Shown: one piece after another, positions 1 through 7,105 of the stretch
Layout: each line of letters begins with the position of its first letter
Position numbering within the stretch: position 1 is the stretch's first letter
NCBI GenBank assembly: GCA_040902705.1
Contig: JBBDWT010000192.1
Span: 1 to 14,525, forward strand
Direction: 5' to 3'
Origin: DATBSK01 sp040902705
Lineage (GTDB): Bacteria; Actinomycetota; Acidimicrobiia; IMCC26256; PALSA-555
Length of the DNA stretch: 14,525 bases
Notes under the pieces: model-generated
Databases searched by the model: none
The model's input: only the letters and a program-made list of their open reading frames with translations
Told to the model about the DNA's origin: nothing
Made by a program: the position numbers and the translations under genes

Positions 1-604
1 CGCCGAGGTGCGGCTCGAGCGTGGTGAACGGGTAGTCGGCGATGCGCGGCTTGGCGGCCGACACTGCGGAGATCAACGTCGACTTGCCGGCGTTCGGGAA
101 GCCCACGAGCGCGGCGTCGGCGAGCAGCTTGACCTCGAGCCGCAGCCAGTGCTCCTCGCCGTACTCCCCCTGTTCTGCAAACGCCGGCGCCCGGCGCGCG
201 TTCGACAGGAACCGTGCGTTGCCCCGACCGCCCTTGCCGCCGCGTGCCGCGACGAAGGAGTCGCCGTGGCCGACGAGGTCGGCGAGGATCTCGCCGTCCC
301 GGTCGCGCACCACGGTGCCCTCCGGCACCGCGACGATCAGATCGTTCCCCCGCGCGCCGTGGCGCTTGCCACCCTGCCCGTGCGTGCCCGACGTCGCGCG
401 TCGATGCGGATGGTCCCGAAACATCAGGAGCGACGAGATGTTGCGGTCGGCGACGACGATCACGTCGCCTCCGTCGCCTCCGTCCCCACCGTCGGGGCCG
501 CCCTTGGGGACATGGGCCTCACGACGAAACGACATCGCGCCCGCGCCGCCGTCACCGCCGCGCAGGTTGCACTGCACCTCGTCGACGAACGAAGACTGGG
601 CCAC
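1..604 (-). CDS. obg: GTPase Obg (CgtA), N-terminal 201 residues, truncated by the window edge
   Basis: Obg is a GTPase that binds the large ribosomal subunit and acts in its late assembly and in stress signalling. The visible part holds the glycine-rich Obg fold (about residues 5-160), with SFRREAHVPKGGPDGGDGGD at 25-44 and GGKGGRGNARF at 122-132. It continues into the G domain, with the P-loop GFPNAGKST at 168-176 and the switch I sequence YPFTTLEPH at 191-199. The rest of the G domain and the C-terminus lie beyond position 1. I chose the GTG at 604 because it is the only start codon in frame before an upstream stop and it gives the usual short lead to FVDE. No clear ribosome binding site precedes it. 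The gene follows rpmA after 102 bases, the classical rplU-rpmA-obg order. Confidence 0.95.
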   Translation of the reverse strand, partial: MAQSSFVDEVQCNLRGGDGGAGAMSFRREAHVPKGGPDGGDGGDGGDVIVVADRNISSLLMFRDHPHRRATSGTHGQGGKRHGARGNDLIVAVPEGTVVRDRDGEILADLVGHGDSFVAARGGKGGRGNARFLSNARRAPAFAEQGEYGEEHWLRLEVKLLADAALVGFPNAGKSTLISAVSAAKPRIADYPFTTLEPHLG

Positions 605-706
605 AGCACCATTCTGACTGCTACATGCGTCGCTGAACCCGCCCTATGACGGTGAGGGACGCACCGAGGTGTCCACCACGCGAGAGCTGCGGGGCGAGCG
701 GCGCCG

Positions 707-958
707 CTATGACGGCGTGATGTCGACGAGCTTGCGGCCCTTACGGTGGCCGAACTTGACGACGCCGTCGGCCGTCGCGAAGAGCGTGTCGTCGTTCGCG
801 CGGCGGACGTTCTCGCCCGGGTGGAAGCGGGTGCCTCGCTGGCGCACGATGATGGCGCCGGCGCGGACCTCCGTGCCGGAGTAGACCTTCACACCCAACC
901 GCTGCGCGGCGGAGTCGCGACCGTTGCGGGAGGAGGCTGCGCCCTTCTTCTTCGACAT
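707..958 (-). CDS. rpmA: 50S ribosomal protein L27
   Basis: This encodes ribosomal protein bL27 (83 residues), whose flexible N-terminus reaches the peptidyl-transferase centre. Diagnostic segments are SSRNGRDSAAQRLGVK (9-24) and AGAIIVRQRGTRFHPG (33-48), followed by DDTLFATADGVVKF. The protein starts directly with MSKKKG, so it lacks the cleaved N-terminal extension seen in Firmicutes. Its tail after VKF (GHRKGRKLVDITPS) is similar to that of other actinobacterial L27 proteins. The ATG is preceded by an AGGGA-type ribosome binding site four bases upstream. It begins 10 bases after the rplU stop, so the two are surely cotranscribed. Confidence 0.97.
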   Translation of the reverse strand: MSKKKGAASSRNGRDSAAQRLGVKVYSGTEVRAGAIIVRQRGTRFHPGENVRRANDDTLFATADGVVKFGHRKGRKLVDITPS

Positions 959-968
959 CGTTCCCTAC

Positions 969-1295
969 CTATCCGGGGGTGATCTCGGTGATCTCGATCA
1001 CCGAGTGCTGCTGGCGGTGGCCCCACCGCTTGCGCTGGTTCGACTTCGACTTGTAGGTGAACCCGCGGATCTTCTTCCCCTTGGAGTCACCGACGATCTT
1101 GGCCTTCACGCTGGCGCTGCCGAGCTGCGACGGCGTCGCGAGCACCTTCTTGCCGTCGACCAGCAGCACGGGCGCGAGGTCGACCACGGTGCCGGCGTCG
1201 GGTGCGGCGCCGTCGACCTTGAGCCGCTCGACCTCGAGCGTCTGCCCGGGCTCGACCCGGTACTGCTTGCCGCCGGTGCGGATGACTGCGTACAT
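969..1295 (-). CDS. rplU: 50S ribosomal protein L21
   Basis: This encodes ribosomal protein bL21 (108 residues), a 23S rRNA-binding protein of the large subunit. It opens with MYAVIRTGGKQYRVEPG, the family signature, and has the conserved C-terminal rRNA-contact region KIRGFTYKSKSNQRKRWGHR (about 76-95) followed by the HSVIEITEI strand. Its length is normal for the family. The ATG at 1295 leaves a 45-base gap to the RNase E/G stop; only a weak AGG lies upstream of it. I see no obvious promoter or terminator in that gap, which suggests read-through from rne. Confidence 0.97.
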   Translation of the reverse strand: MYAVIRTGGKQYRVEPGQTLEVERLKVDGAAPDAGTVVDLAPVLLVDGKKVLATPSQLGSASVKAKIVGDSKGKKIRGFTYKSKSNQRKRWGHRQQHSVIEITEITPG

Positions 1296-1340
1296 GCGCG
1301 GATGCCTGACTGAGAACGGTGTTTCGGGGGACCGGAGATG

Positions 1341-3383
1341 CTACCGCAGCTCCTCGAGCAAGGTCTCGTCGAGCAGGTAGCCCCGGCCCTCGCAGGTCGG
1401 GCAGACCTCGCTGACCGACTCGACGAGCCCCTCCGAGACCCGCTTGCGGGTCATCTCGATCAGCCCCAGCTCGGAGATGTCGAACACCTGCGTCCGGGTC
1501 TTGTCGCGAGCCAGAGCGTCGCGGAAGGCCTTCTCGACCTTCGTGCGGTTGCCCCGGATCTCCATGTCGATGAAGTCGATGACGATGATGCCGCCGATGT
1601 CACGCAGCCGGAGCTGCCGGGCGACCTCGTCGGCCGCCTCGAGGTTGTTCCGGAAGACGGTCTCCTCGAGGTTCGACTTGCCGACGTTCTTCCCGGTGTT
1701 CACGTCGATGACGGTCAGCGCCTCGGTCCGCTCGATGATGAGCGAGCCGCCCGAGGGGAGCCAGACCTTGCGGTCGAGCGCCTTGAGCAGCTGCTCGTGC
1801 ACATGGTGGCGCTCGAACACCGGAAGGCCCTCGGCCTCCTCGTCGTAGTACTCGATGCGCTCGGCGAGCTCGGGCGTGACCGCCTCGATGTACGTCTTGA
1901 CCTCTTCGTACAGGGCGCGATCGTCGATCACGACGCCGCGGTACTCCTTGGTGAACTCCTCGCGGAGCAGCCGCATCGCCAGCGGCGGCTCCTGGTAGAG
2001 CAGCCGCGCCTGCTTCGACCGCTCGGCGAGCGCGGAGATCTGCTCCCACTGCTGCTGGAGTCGCCGCATGTCGCGATCGAGCTCCTCGGCGCTCGCGCCC
2101 TCGGCCGCGGTCCGCACGATGAGTCCTGCATCAGACGGGCGGAGATCCTCGAGGACACGCCGCAGCCGCTTGCGCTCGTCGTCGGGCAGGCGCTTCGAGA
2201 TCCCGTAGGTGTTCGGTTGGCCGGGCACCATCACCACGAAGCGCCCGGCCAGGCTGACCTCCTGGGTGAGACGCGCGCCCTTGGCGCCGATCGGGTTCTT
2301 GGTGACCTGCACCATCACGTTCTGGCCGTTCTTGAGCATCCGCTCGATCTTGGGCTGCGCGCCCTCGATCTCACCGCGGTCCCACGTGACGTCGCCGCGG
2401 TACAGCACACCGTTCTTCGGAGTGCCGATGTCGACGAACGCGGCTTCCATCCCGGGGAGCACGTTCTGCACACGCCCGAGGTAGATGTTCCCGTCGATCG
2501 ACGTGTCGTTGTCGACCGCGCCGCTCACGGAGTGCTCGATCAGCACGCGGCCCTCGAGCAGCGCGATGTGGGTGTGCCCGTCGTCACGGACGTGCACGAC
2601 CATCGTGTAGCGACCGGCCGGGCGCCCCTTGCGGGTGCGGCCGCGGCGTCGGGCCAACGTCTTCTCGTCGAGGTCGTCGACGCCACTCGCGTCGCCGACA
2701 CTGAGGTCGGCGTGCACGACATCGTCGGGACGCGCGACGGTGACTGCACCGCTGCCGCCACCGTTCCCACCGCCACCGTTCCCGCCGGCGTTGCCCCCGC
2801 TACCGCCGCCGCCACGTCGGCCGCGTCCACCGCGCCGACGGCGACGGGTCCCCGACTTGGCGTCTTCGGCCTTGGGCTCGTCGGCGCCCACCGGTGCGGG
2901 CCGGGTGTCGCCGATCTTCGGCTTCTCCGCGCCCGCGGTCGTGGCGCGGTCGTCGGCAGTGCCGCGGTCGCTGAGGCCCGCGTCCTCACGTGCGTCGGCC
3001 GCGACGTCGTCGCTGGTCAACCCGCGATCGGCTGCGGCGTCGCGCCAGTCGCCGGGTGCGTCGGTGTCGGGCTCGCCCGCGGCGCGAGCATCGTCTCCGG
3101 TCGACGCGGTGCCTGCACCCGCACCGTTGGCGCCGGCCGGCTTGCGTCGGTTGCGCCCACCGCGAGAGCCGCGGCGGCGTCGGCGCGGCGCGCCGGTGCC
3201 GTCGGTCGCGGTCCCGGCCGCGGCGTCGGCCTCGCTGCGGGGCGTGGTCGACGCGTCAGGCGATGCGGAGCGTTCCGGCGGCGACTCGGGCGGGTTCGCC
3301 GTCGTGCTCGCCGGAGCCGTGGGCGTCGGTCCGCTGTCGGGGGTCGTGGGGTTGGGTGTGTCTGTCGTCGAGTCGTTCGACAT
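1341..3383 (-). CDS. rne: Ribonuclease E/G with a disordered, Arg/Gly-rich N-terminal extension
   Basis: This is an endoribonuclease of the RNase E/G family (680 residues), which cuts single-stranded RNA in mRNA decay and rRNA/tRNA maturation. Residues 1 to about 255 are low complexity: an acidic/Pro/Thr/Ala start, basic clusters at 67-81 and 180-190, a Gly/Asn run at 191-212 and a third basic patch at 245-254. The S1-like RNA-binding region starts near Met261 (IDGNIYLGRVQNVLPGMEAA). The catalytic core has VIDVN with Asp560 and Asn562, and IDFIDM with Asp603. These align without gaps to E. coli Asp303, Asn305 and Asp346. The Zn-link CPTCEGRG has Cys661 and Cys664, at the same spacing as E. 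coli Cys404/407. The protein ends soon after, with no long C-terminal degradosome scaffold. The ATG at 3383 has an AAAGGA site seven bases upstream. Its first 128 bases overlap the DUF2344 gene in another frame. Confidence 0.95.
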   Translation of the reverse strand: MSNDSTTDTPNPTTPDSGPTPTAPASTTANPPESPPERSASPDASTTPRSEADAAAGTATDGTGAPRRRRRGSRGGRNRRKPAGANGAGAGTASTGDDARAAGEPDTDAPGDWRDAAADRGLTSDDVAADAREDAGLSDRGTADDRATTAGAEKPKIGDTRPAPVGADEPKAEDAKSGTRRRRRGGRGRRGGGGSGGNAGGNGGGGNGGGSGAVTVARPDDVVHADLSVGDASGVDDLDEKTLARRRGRTRKGRPAGRYTMVVHVRDDGHTHIALLEGRVLIEHSVSGAVDNDTSIDGNIYLGRVQNVLPGMEAAFVDIGTPKNGVLYRGDVTWDRGEIEGAQPKIERMLKNGQNVMVQVTKNPIGAKGARLTQEVSLAGRFVVMVPGQPNTYGISKRLPDDERKRLRRVLEDLRPSDAGLIVRTAAEGASAEELDRDMRRLQQQWEQISALAERSKQARLLYQEPPLAMRLLREEFTKEYRGVVIDDRALYEEVKTYIEAVTPELAERIEYYDEEAEGLPVFERHHVHEQLLKALDRKVWLPSGGSLIIERTEALTVIDVNTGKNVGKSNLEETVFRNNLEAADEVARQLRLRDIGGIIVIDFIDMEIRGNRTKVEKAFRDALARDKTRTQVFDISELGLIEMTRKRVSEGLVESVSEVCPTCEGRGYLLDETLLEELR

Positions 3384-4119
3384 CGAGAAGTCCTTTGCTC
3401 GTGTCGCGTGCGTCGTCACGCGGTGCGCGATCGGCGGCCAGCGGTTCGTGCCGCGCGCCGTCGCGCTCGATCCATTGCATGGTGCGGAGCACTCGGTCCT
3501 CGCCGACGCCCGGGGACACCCCGACGACGTCGTAGAGAGCACCGAAGAGCTCGGAGGGGCGGATGCCCCGTGGCTTCGTGGCCACCTCGACGTGCACCGA
3601 CTGATCGTCGAGCACGGCGAGGCGCCGGATCCCCGGCCGGAGGTCGATGACCTCGCTGCGACCCTTGCGGGTCGTCTCGACCGGGAGCTCGTCGGCGGCG
3701 AGCGCGTACTCGACCGCATCGACGAGGGTCTCGCCGCTGAGTGCGGCGGGGGTGAGGTGGTACTCGACCGTCGTGATCGATTCCTGCAGAGCGGGTGCGC
3801 GGGGGACGATGGCTGCCGCGCCGTCGACCGTGACGCCTTCCGGCAACGCCTGGTCGAGCGCCATCGGCAGACCCGTCAGGTCGATCGGCTCGCTCAGCTC
3901 GAGATCGAGGTACTCGGCGTCGCTCTCGTGGCCGACTCCGAGTGCCAACCCGAGGCTCACCTTCGGCCGGGGCGAGAAGCCCAGGCTGAACGTGAGCGGG
4001 AGCTCGGCGACGCGAAACGCGCGCTCGAAGTTACGAGCGAGGTCGCGGTGGCCTACGAAGCGGACCTTGCCCCGCTTCGAGAAGCGGATCCGGACGGGGC
4101 ACCCGACGTCACCCCGCAC
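3256..4119 (-). CDS. DUF2344 / TIGR03936 radical SAM-linked protein
   Basis: This is an uncharacterised family whose members sit next to, or are fused to, the radical SAM protein encoded immediately upstream. The 287-residue product has the family's N-terminal pattern: IRFSKRGKVRFVGHRDLARN (11-30), then ERAFRVAELPLTFSLGFSPRPKVS and YLDLEL. A second conserved block, PSELFGALYDVVGVSPG, falls at about 188-204. The GTG at 4119 was chosen because it gives the usual short lead to the first strand and has GGAAGG nine bases upstream. It overlaps the upstream stop by 11 bases, implying translational coupling. After about residue 217 the sequence no longer looks like the family and runs on for about 70 hydrophilic residues (SKGLLDVERLDDRHTQPHDP). 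The last 42 of these lie over the start of rne. The function is unknown. Context suggests RNA or ribosome modification, which is inference. Confidence 0.88.
   Translation of the reverse strand: MRGDVGCPVRIRFSKRGKVRFVGHRDLARNFERAFRVAELPLTFSLGFSPRPKVSLGLALGVGHESDAEYLDLELSEPIDLTGLPMALDQALPEGVTVDGAAAIVPRAPALQESITTVEYHLTPAALSGETLVDAVEYALAADELPVETTRKGRSEVIDLRPGIRRLAVLDDQSVHVEVATKPRGIRPSELFGALYDVVGVSPGVGEDRVLRTMQWIERDGARHEPLAADRAPRDDARDTSKGLLDVERLDDRHTQPHDPRQRTDAHGSGEHDGEPARVAAGTLRIA
3391..3396 (-). promoter_or_regulatory. Ribosome binding site that sets the rne start
   Basis: AAAGGA lies seven bases before the ATG at 3383, inside the DUF2344 reading frame. The same frame stays open upstream to 3719, but that part overlaps well-conserved DUF2344 sequence. 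This site is the main reason for choosing 3383. Confidence 0.7.
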
Positions 4120-6088
4120 GGGACGCCACCTTCCGGGCACCCTTGCCGGCACCGAGGAGCTCGATCGGCACCCACCCGCCGGCGTCGAGGTCCTGGCCGG
4201 TCCCCTGGCTGCCGCCCGCGGGCGCGACCGCCGAGGCGACGACGTGTTCGAGCGCATGACCGGTGCACACACCACAGTCGTAGCAGGGAGTCCACCGGCA
4301 GTCCGGCAATCCGTGCTCGGCCAGGGCCGCCCGCCAGTCCTGCCAGAGGAAGTCCTTGTGGAGCCCCGCCGAGATGTGGTCCCAGGGCAGCACGTCGTCC
4401 TCGTGGCGGTGCCGGGTCACGTACCAGTCGGGGTCCAGACCCTCGGCTGCCATCGCGTCGATCCACCGGTCGAGGTCGAAGTGCTCGCTCCACTCCTGGA
4501 ACGTGCCGCCGGCGCGCCACACCCGCTCGATGACCCGGCCGATGCGCCGATCGCCGCGGCTGGCGATGCCCTCCGCGAACGTCGCCCCCGCGTCGTGCCA
4601 CTTGAGCTGCACGCCCGTGCGACGCGTCGCGTCGCGCAGGAGCCCTACCTTGCGGCGGAGCTCATCGACGCTGTTCTGCCCGAACCACTGGAACGGCGTG
4701 TGCGCCTTCGGCACGAAGCCGCCGACGGACGCGGTGCAGCTCGCGCCCTTCGTGTGCTTGCGGCCGATCTCGACGACGTTCTTCGCGAGCTCTGCGATGC
4801 CGAGCGTGTCCTCGTCGGTCTCGGTGGGAAGACCGATGAGGAAGTAGAGCTTCATGCGCCGCCAACCGCTCGCGAACGCGGCATCGCACGCGCTGTACAG
4901 GTCGTCCTCGGTGATGAGCTTGTTGATGACCTTGCGGAGGCGCCACGACCCTGCTTCGGGAGCGAAGGTGAGCCCGGTGCGGCGCACCTTCTGGATCTCC
5001 GCCGCGATCCCGACGGTGAACGCGTCGACGCGCAGCGACGGCAGCGACAGTCCGACGCACCCCGTGCCCGCCTGATCGGTCACCAGATCGGAGACGACGT
5101 CGCCGATCCCGGAGAAGTCGGCACTCGACAACGACGTCAGCGCGACCTCGTCGTACCCGGTGCGCCGGAGTCCGTCGCGGACCATCGTGCGCACCTGGTC
5201 GGCCGGACGCTCGCGAACCGGGCGCGTGATCATCCCCGCCTGACAGAAGCGACAGCCGCGGGTGCAGCCGCGGAAGATCTCGACGTTGAGGCGGTCGTGC
5301 ACCACCTCGACGAGCGGCACGAGATGACGTTTCGGGTACGGCCACTCGGCGAGATCGCTCACCGTGCGCTTGTCGATCACCGCCGGGACGTCGGGGAACC
5401 GCGGCCGGATCTCTCGCAGGCGCTGACCGTCGTACTCGACCTCGTAGAGCGACGGCACGTAGGCACCGACGACGCCCGCAAGCTCGCGCAAGACCGTCTC
5501 GCGGCTGGCCTGCCCGGAGGCCTTCCAGCCGGCGATCACCTCGTTGATCTCGCTGACGATCTCCTCGCCGTCGCCCATCACGAAGACGTCGACGAAGTCG
5601 GCGAGTGGTTCGGGGTTGAACGCGCAGTGCCCGCCGGCGATCACGATCGCGTGATCGGCGGTGCGCGCCTCCGCCCGGACCGGGACACCCGCAAGGTCGA
5701 TGCAGTTCAGGACGTTCGTGTAGACGAGCTCGGCCGACAGGTTGAAGGCGAGCACGTCGAACGCGTGGGCCGGCCGGTGCGTCTCCACCGAGAACAGCGG
5801 AAGCCCGTTCGCGCGCAGCTCGACCTCGAGGTCGACCCAGGGCGCGTAGGCCCGCTCGGCCGCCGCATCATCACGTTCATTGAGGATCTCGTAGAGGATC
5901 TGGAGGCCCTGGTTGGGCAGGCCGATCTCGTAGGTGTCGGGGTAGACGAGCAGCCACGAGACTTGCTCGGGTCGGTGTACGGGAGTGACGCTCCCCCGCT
6001 CCATCCCGATGTAGCGAGCGGGCTTCTCTACCCGGCCCAGCAGCGGTTCGATCCTCGGCCACAGAGACGGCCCGAGGTCTGTTGACAT
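4109..6088 (-). CDS. TIGR03960-type radical SAM protein with B12-binding-like N-terminal domain
   Basis: This is a 659-residue radical SAM enzyme of unknown reaction. Residues about 40-200 resemble the B12-binding-like Rossmann domain (LLVYPDTYEIGLPNQGLQ, then FNLSAELVYTNVLN and IAGGHCAFNPEPLADF, then VMGDGEE). The radical SAM core starts with CxxxCxxC in FRGCTRGCRFCQAG (Cys275, Cys279, Cys282), which should bind the 4Fe-4S cluster that cleaves S-adenosylmethionine. TFAPEAGSWRLRKVINK and the strand LYFLIGLPTETDED follow. A second cluster, PCYDCGVCTG (Cys602, Cys605, Cys608), near the C-terminus could hold another metal centre. The ATG at 6088 is preceded by GGGAG four bases away. The next gene is its DUF2344 partner, overlapping by 11 bases; in many bacteria the two are one polypeptide. 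Placement before rne and the L21/L27 genes is typical and hints at an RNA- or ribosome-linked role. Confidence 0.92.
   Translation of the reverse strand: MSTDLGPSLWPRIEPLLGRVEKPARYIGMERGSVTPVHRPEQVSWLLVYPDTYEIGLPNQGLQILYEILNERDDAAAERAYAPWVDLEVELRANGLPLFSVETHRPAHAFDVLAFNLSAELVYTNVLNCIDLAGVPVRAEARTADHAIVIAGGHCAFNPEPLADFVDVFVMGDGEEIVSEINEVIAGWKASGQASRETVLRELAGVVGAYVPSLYEVEYDGQRLREIRPRFPDVPAVIDKRTVSDLAEWPYPKRHLVPLVEVVHDRLNVEIFRGCTRGCRFCQAGMITRPVRERPADQVRTMVRDGLRRTGYDEVALTSLSSADFSGIGDVVSDLVTDQAGTGCVGLSLPSLRVDAFTVGIAAEIQKVRRTGLTFAPEAGSWRLRKVINKLITEDDLYSACDAAFASGWRRMKLYFLIGLPTETDEDTLGIAELAKNVVEIGRKHTKGASCTASVGGFVPKAHTPFQWFGQNSVDELRRKVGLLRDATRRTGVQLKWHDAGATFAEGIASRGDRRIGRVIERVWRAGGTFQEWSEHFDLDRWIDAMAAEGLDPDWYVTRHRHEDDVLPWDHISAGLHKDFLWQDWRAALAEHGLPDCRWTPCYDCGVCTGHALEHVVASAVAPAGGSQGTGQDLDAGGWVPIELLGAGKGARKVASRAG
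4129..4134 (-). promoter_or_regulatory. Ribosome binding site for the DUF2344 gene
   Basis: GGAAGG lies nine bases before the GTG at 4119, within the last codons of the radical SAM gene. It supports this start over the alternative GTG codons further upstream in the same frame. Confidence 0.55.
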
Positions 6089-6126
6089 CGTGCTCCCATC
6101 CTACCCGCTGGGGCATCTCGCCCCCC

Positions 6127-6142
6127 TTGCCGGTCCTGGCAC
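6127..6142. repeat. Downstream copy of a 16-base imperfect direct repeat flanking the GH114 gene
   Basis: The plus-strand sequence TTGCCGGTCCTGGCAC matches TTGCCGGTCAGGGCAC at 7105-7120 in 14 of 16 positions and in the same orientation. This copy lies in the 105-base gap between the GH114 stop and the radical SAM start. Together the copies bracket the GH114 gene, as a target duplication or recombination scar would. Confidence 0.5.
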
Positions 6143-6144
6143 AG

Positions 6145-6168
6145 GTTCCGGCTCGAAGTCGACGGAAC
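6145..6168 (-). other. Short inverted repeat downstream of the GH114 gene
   Basis: GTTCCG and CGGAAC form a perfect six-base stem around a 12-base loop, starting 25 bases after the GH114 stop. There is no T-run after it, so calling it a terminator would be a guess. It lies just inside the flanking direct repeat and may have arrived with the gene. Confidence 0.25.
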
Positions 6169-6193
6169 TCGTGGCGTGTCATGACGTCCGGGG

Positions 6194-7105
6194 TCAGCAC
6201 GCGTCGTAGACGAAGCCGGAGGAGCCCTTGGGGGTGACGTTGCGGTTGCGCAGGACGACCGAGAGATCGCCTCCGACATCCGGGGCGTGGCAGGCCGTGT
6301 CGAAATCCTGACGGCGGTACTCGACGACGATGACGTTGTTGCCGTAGTCGTCGGTGTAGGAGTCGCACTCGTTGTAGCGGGCACACTCCTCGGCGATGGC
6401 GAAGTCGAAGCCGATGTCGGCCTTGGAGCCGGACAGCGCTGGGGTGTTCTTCTGAGCGAAGGCCAGGCCCGCCGCGTGCGCTCGTTCTGCCAGGAGCGCC
6501 GCGTAGTCCACGGCGTTCTGCTGCGTGAGCAGCCTCTCGGAGTTCCGGTTCCGGGTCCAGGAGTCCAGGTTGTCCGGCTCGAGGGCCTGGAACCCGTCCT
6601 GGGCGCAGGAGTCGATCCACCCGCCAACGATGTCGGCCAGCTCTTCTCGCTTGCTGCTGCTGGAGATGTCGAGGAGGATCTCGCTCCACCCTGAGTCGCT
6701 GACCCAGTACTTCTGGACGTCGGCCTTGACCGTCGGGTCGGCGTCGGCGGGCACATGCACGCCCGGCTTTGCCAAGAGAAGGTCCTGGTGCTGCTTCCAG
6801 ACGCGGTCCAGCTCGTCGTCCTGGGTCTGGAAGGCGTTCACGTAGCAGATGGTGTACTTCCCGGCCGCGGGGACGTCCCGGCGGTCGCGTGAGAGCACGG
6901 TCGTTCCCGTGGGGGGCGTGTAGGCGCCACCGATCTGGTAGTCGAACTGCGCGTTCGGGGTCGGGGCGGTCCAGGTCGTCGCCGCGGACGCCGGCAGCGC
7001 GGAGCTCAGCAGCGCTAATGCCACAGCACTCGCGGTGACGGCGCGCGACAACCGCCTCCTTGGTTCCGGACCGATTGCGCTCGGCGCACCGACACCACCA
7101 AACAT
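6194..7105 (-). CDS. Secreted GH114-like glycosidase (endo-alpha-1,4-polygalactosaminidase family)
   Basis: This is a predicted exported hydrolase of 303 residues. A Sec-type signal is visible: RRR at 16-18, a hydrophobic core to about 36, and ASA as a likely cleavage site at 39-41. The mature part follows the GH114/TIM-barrel pattern: FDYQIGGAY (54-62), YTICYVNAFQ (84-93), LLDISSS (144-150), GFQALEPDN with Glu176 and Asp178, AGLAFAQKN (212-220) and FDFAIAEEC with Glu239/240 (233-241). GH114 enzymes cleave alpha-1,4 galactosamine-rich polymers such as Pel and fungal galactosaminogalactan; the substrate here is unknown. Six cysteines (87, 167, 241, 247, 272, 303) could form three disulfides outside the cell. 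The ATG at 7105 lies 14 bases after rodA and lacks a ribosome binding site. A TTG at 7051 sits just after AAGGAGG and may be the true start. The gene is alien to this cluster, has unusual early codons (TTT, AGG-AGG, TTA) and is repeat-flanked, suggesting acquisition. Confidence 0.82.
   Translation of the reverse strand: MFGGVGAPSAIGPEPRRRLSRAVTASAVALALLSSALPASAATTWTAPTPNAQFDYQIGGAYTPPTGTTVLSRDRRDVPAAGKYTICYVNAFQTQDDELDRVWKQHQDLLLAKPGVHVPADADPTVKADVQKYWVSDSGWSEILLDISSSSKREELADIVGGWIDSCAQDGFQALEPDNLDSWTRNRNSERLLTQQNAVDYAALLAERAHAAGLAFAQKNTPALSGSKADIGFDFAIAEECARYNECDSYTDDYGNNVIVVEYRRQDFDTACHAPDVGGDLSVVLRNRNVTPKGSSGFVYDAC
7055..7061 (-). promoter_or_regulatory. Shine-Dalgarno-like AAGGAGG inside the annotated GH114 5' end
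   Basis: AAGGAGG lies 44 bases inside the longest GH114 frame and three bases before an in-frame TTG (7051-7049). Starting there leaves a signal peptide beginning MSRAVTASAV, which would still work. The spacing is short for a normal start, so this is a candidate only. Confidence 0.4.

Noticed and set aside
697..708. Perfect 12-base palindrome AGCGGCGCCGCT at the rpmA stop
   Set aside because: It leaves no loop for a stable hairpin, has no T-run, and short GC palindromes are common in this composition.
2748..2815. Repetitive GCC/ACC-rich stretch that looks like a DNA repeat array
   Set aside because: It is the codon pattern of the Gly/Asn-rich tract in RNase E/G and has no regular spacer structure, so it is not a CRISPR array.
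3384..3719. Longer rne start at 3719
   Set aside because: It would overlap the conserved part of DUF2344, has no recognisable protein pattern, and the AAAGGA-preceded ATG at 3383 explains the gene better.
4120..4275. Longer DUF2344 start up to 4275
   Set aside because: The extra residues are an Arg/Ser/Pro-rich shadow of the radical SAM C-terminus. The family starts near the first IRFSK strand, as with the GTG at 4119.
5877..6689. Minus-strand open frame spanning the end of GH114 and the start of the radical SAM gene
   Set aside because: It overlaps both recognised proteins in another frame and has no family pattern.
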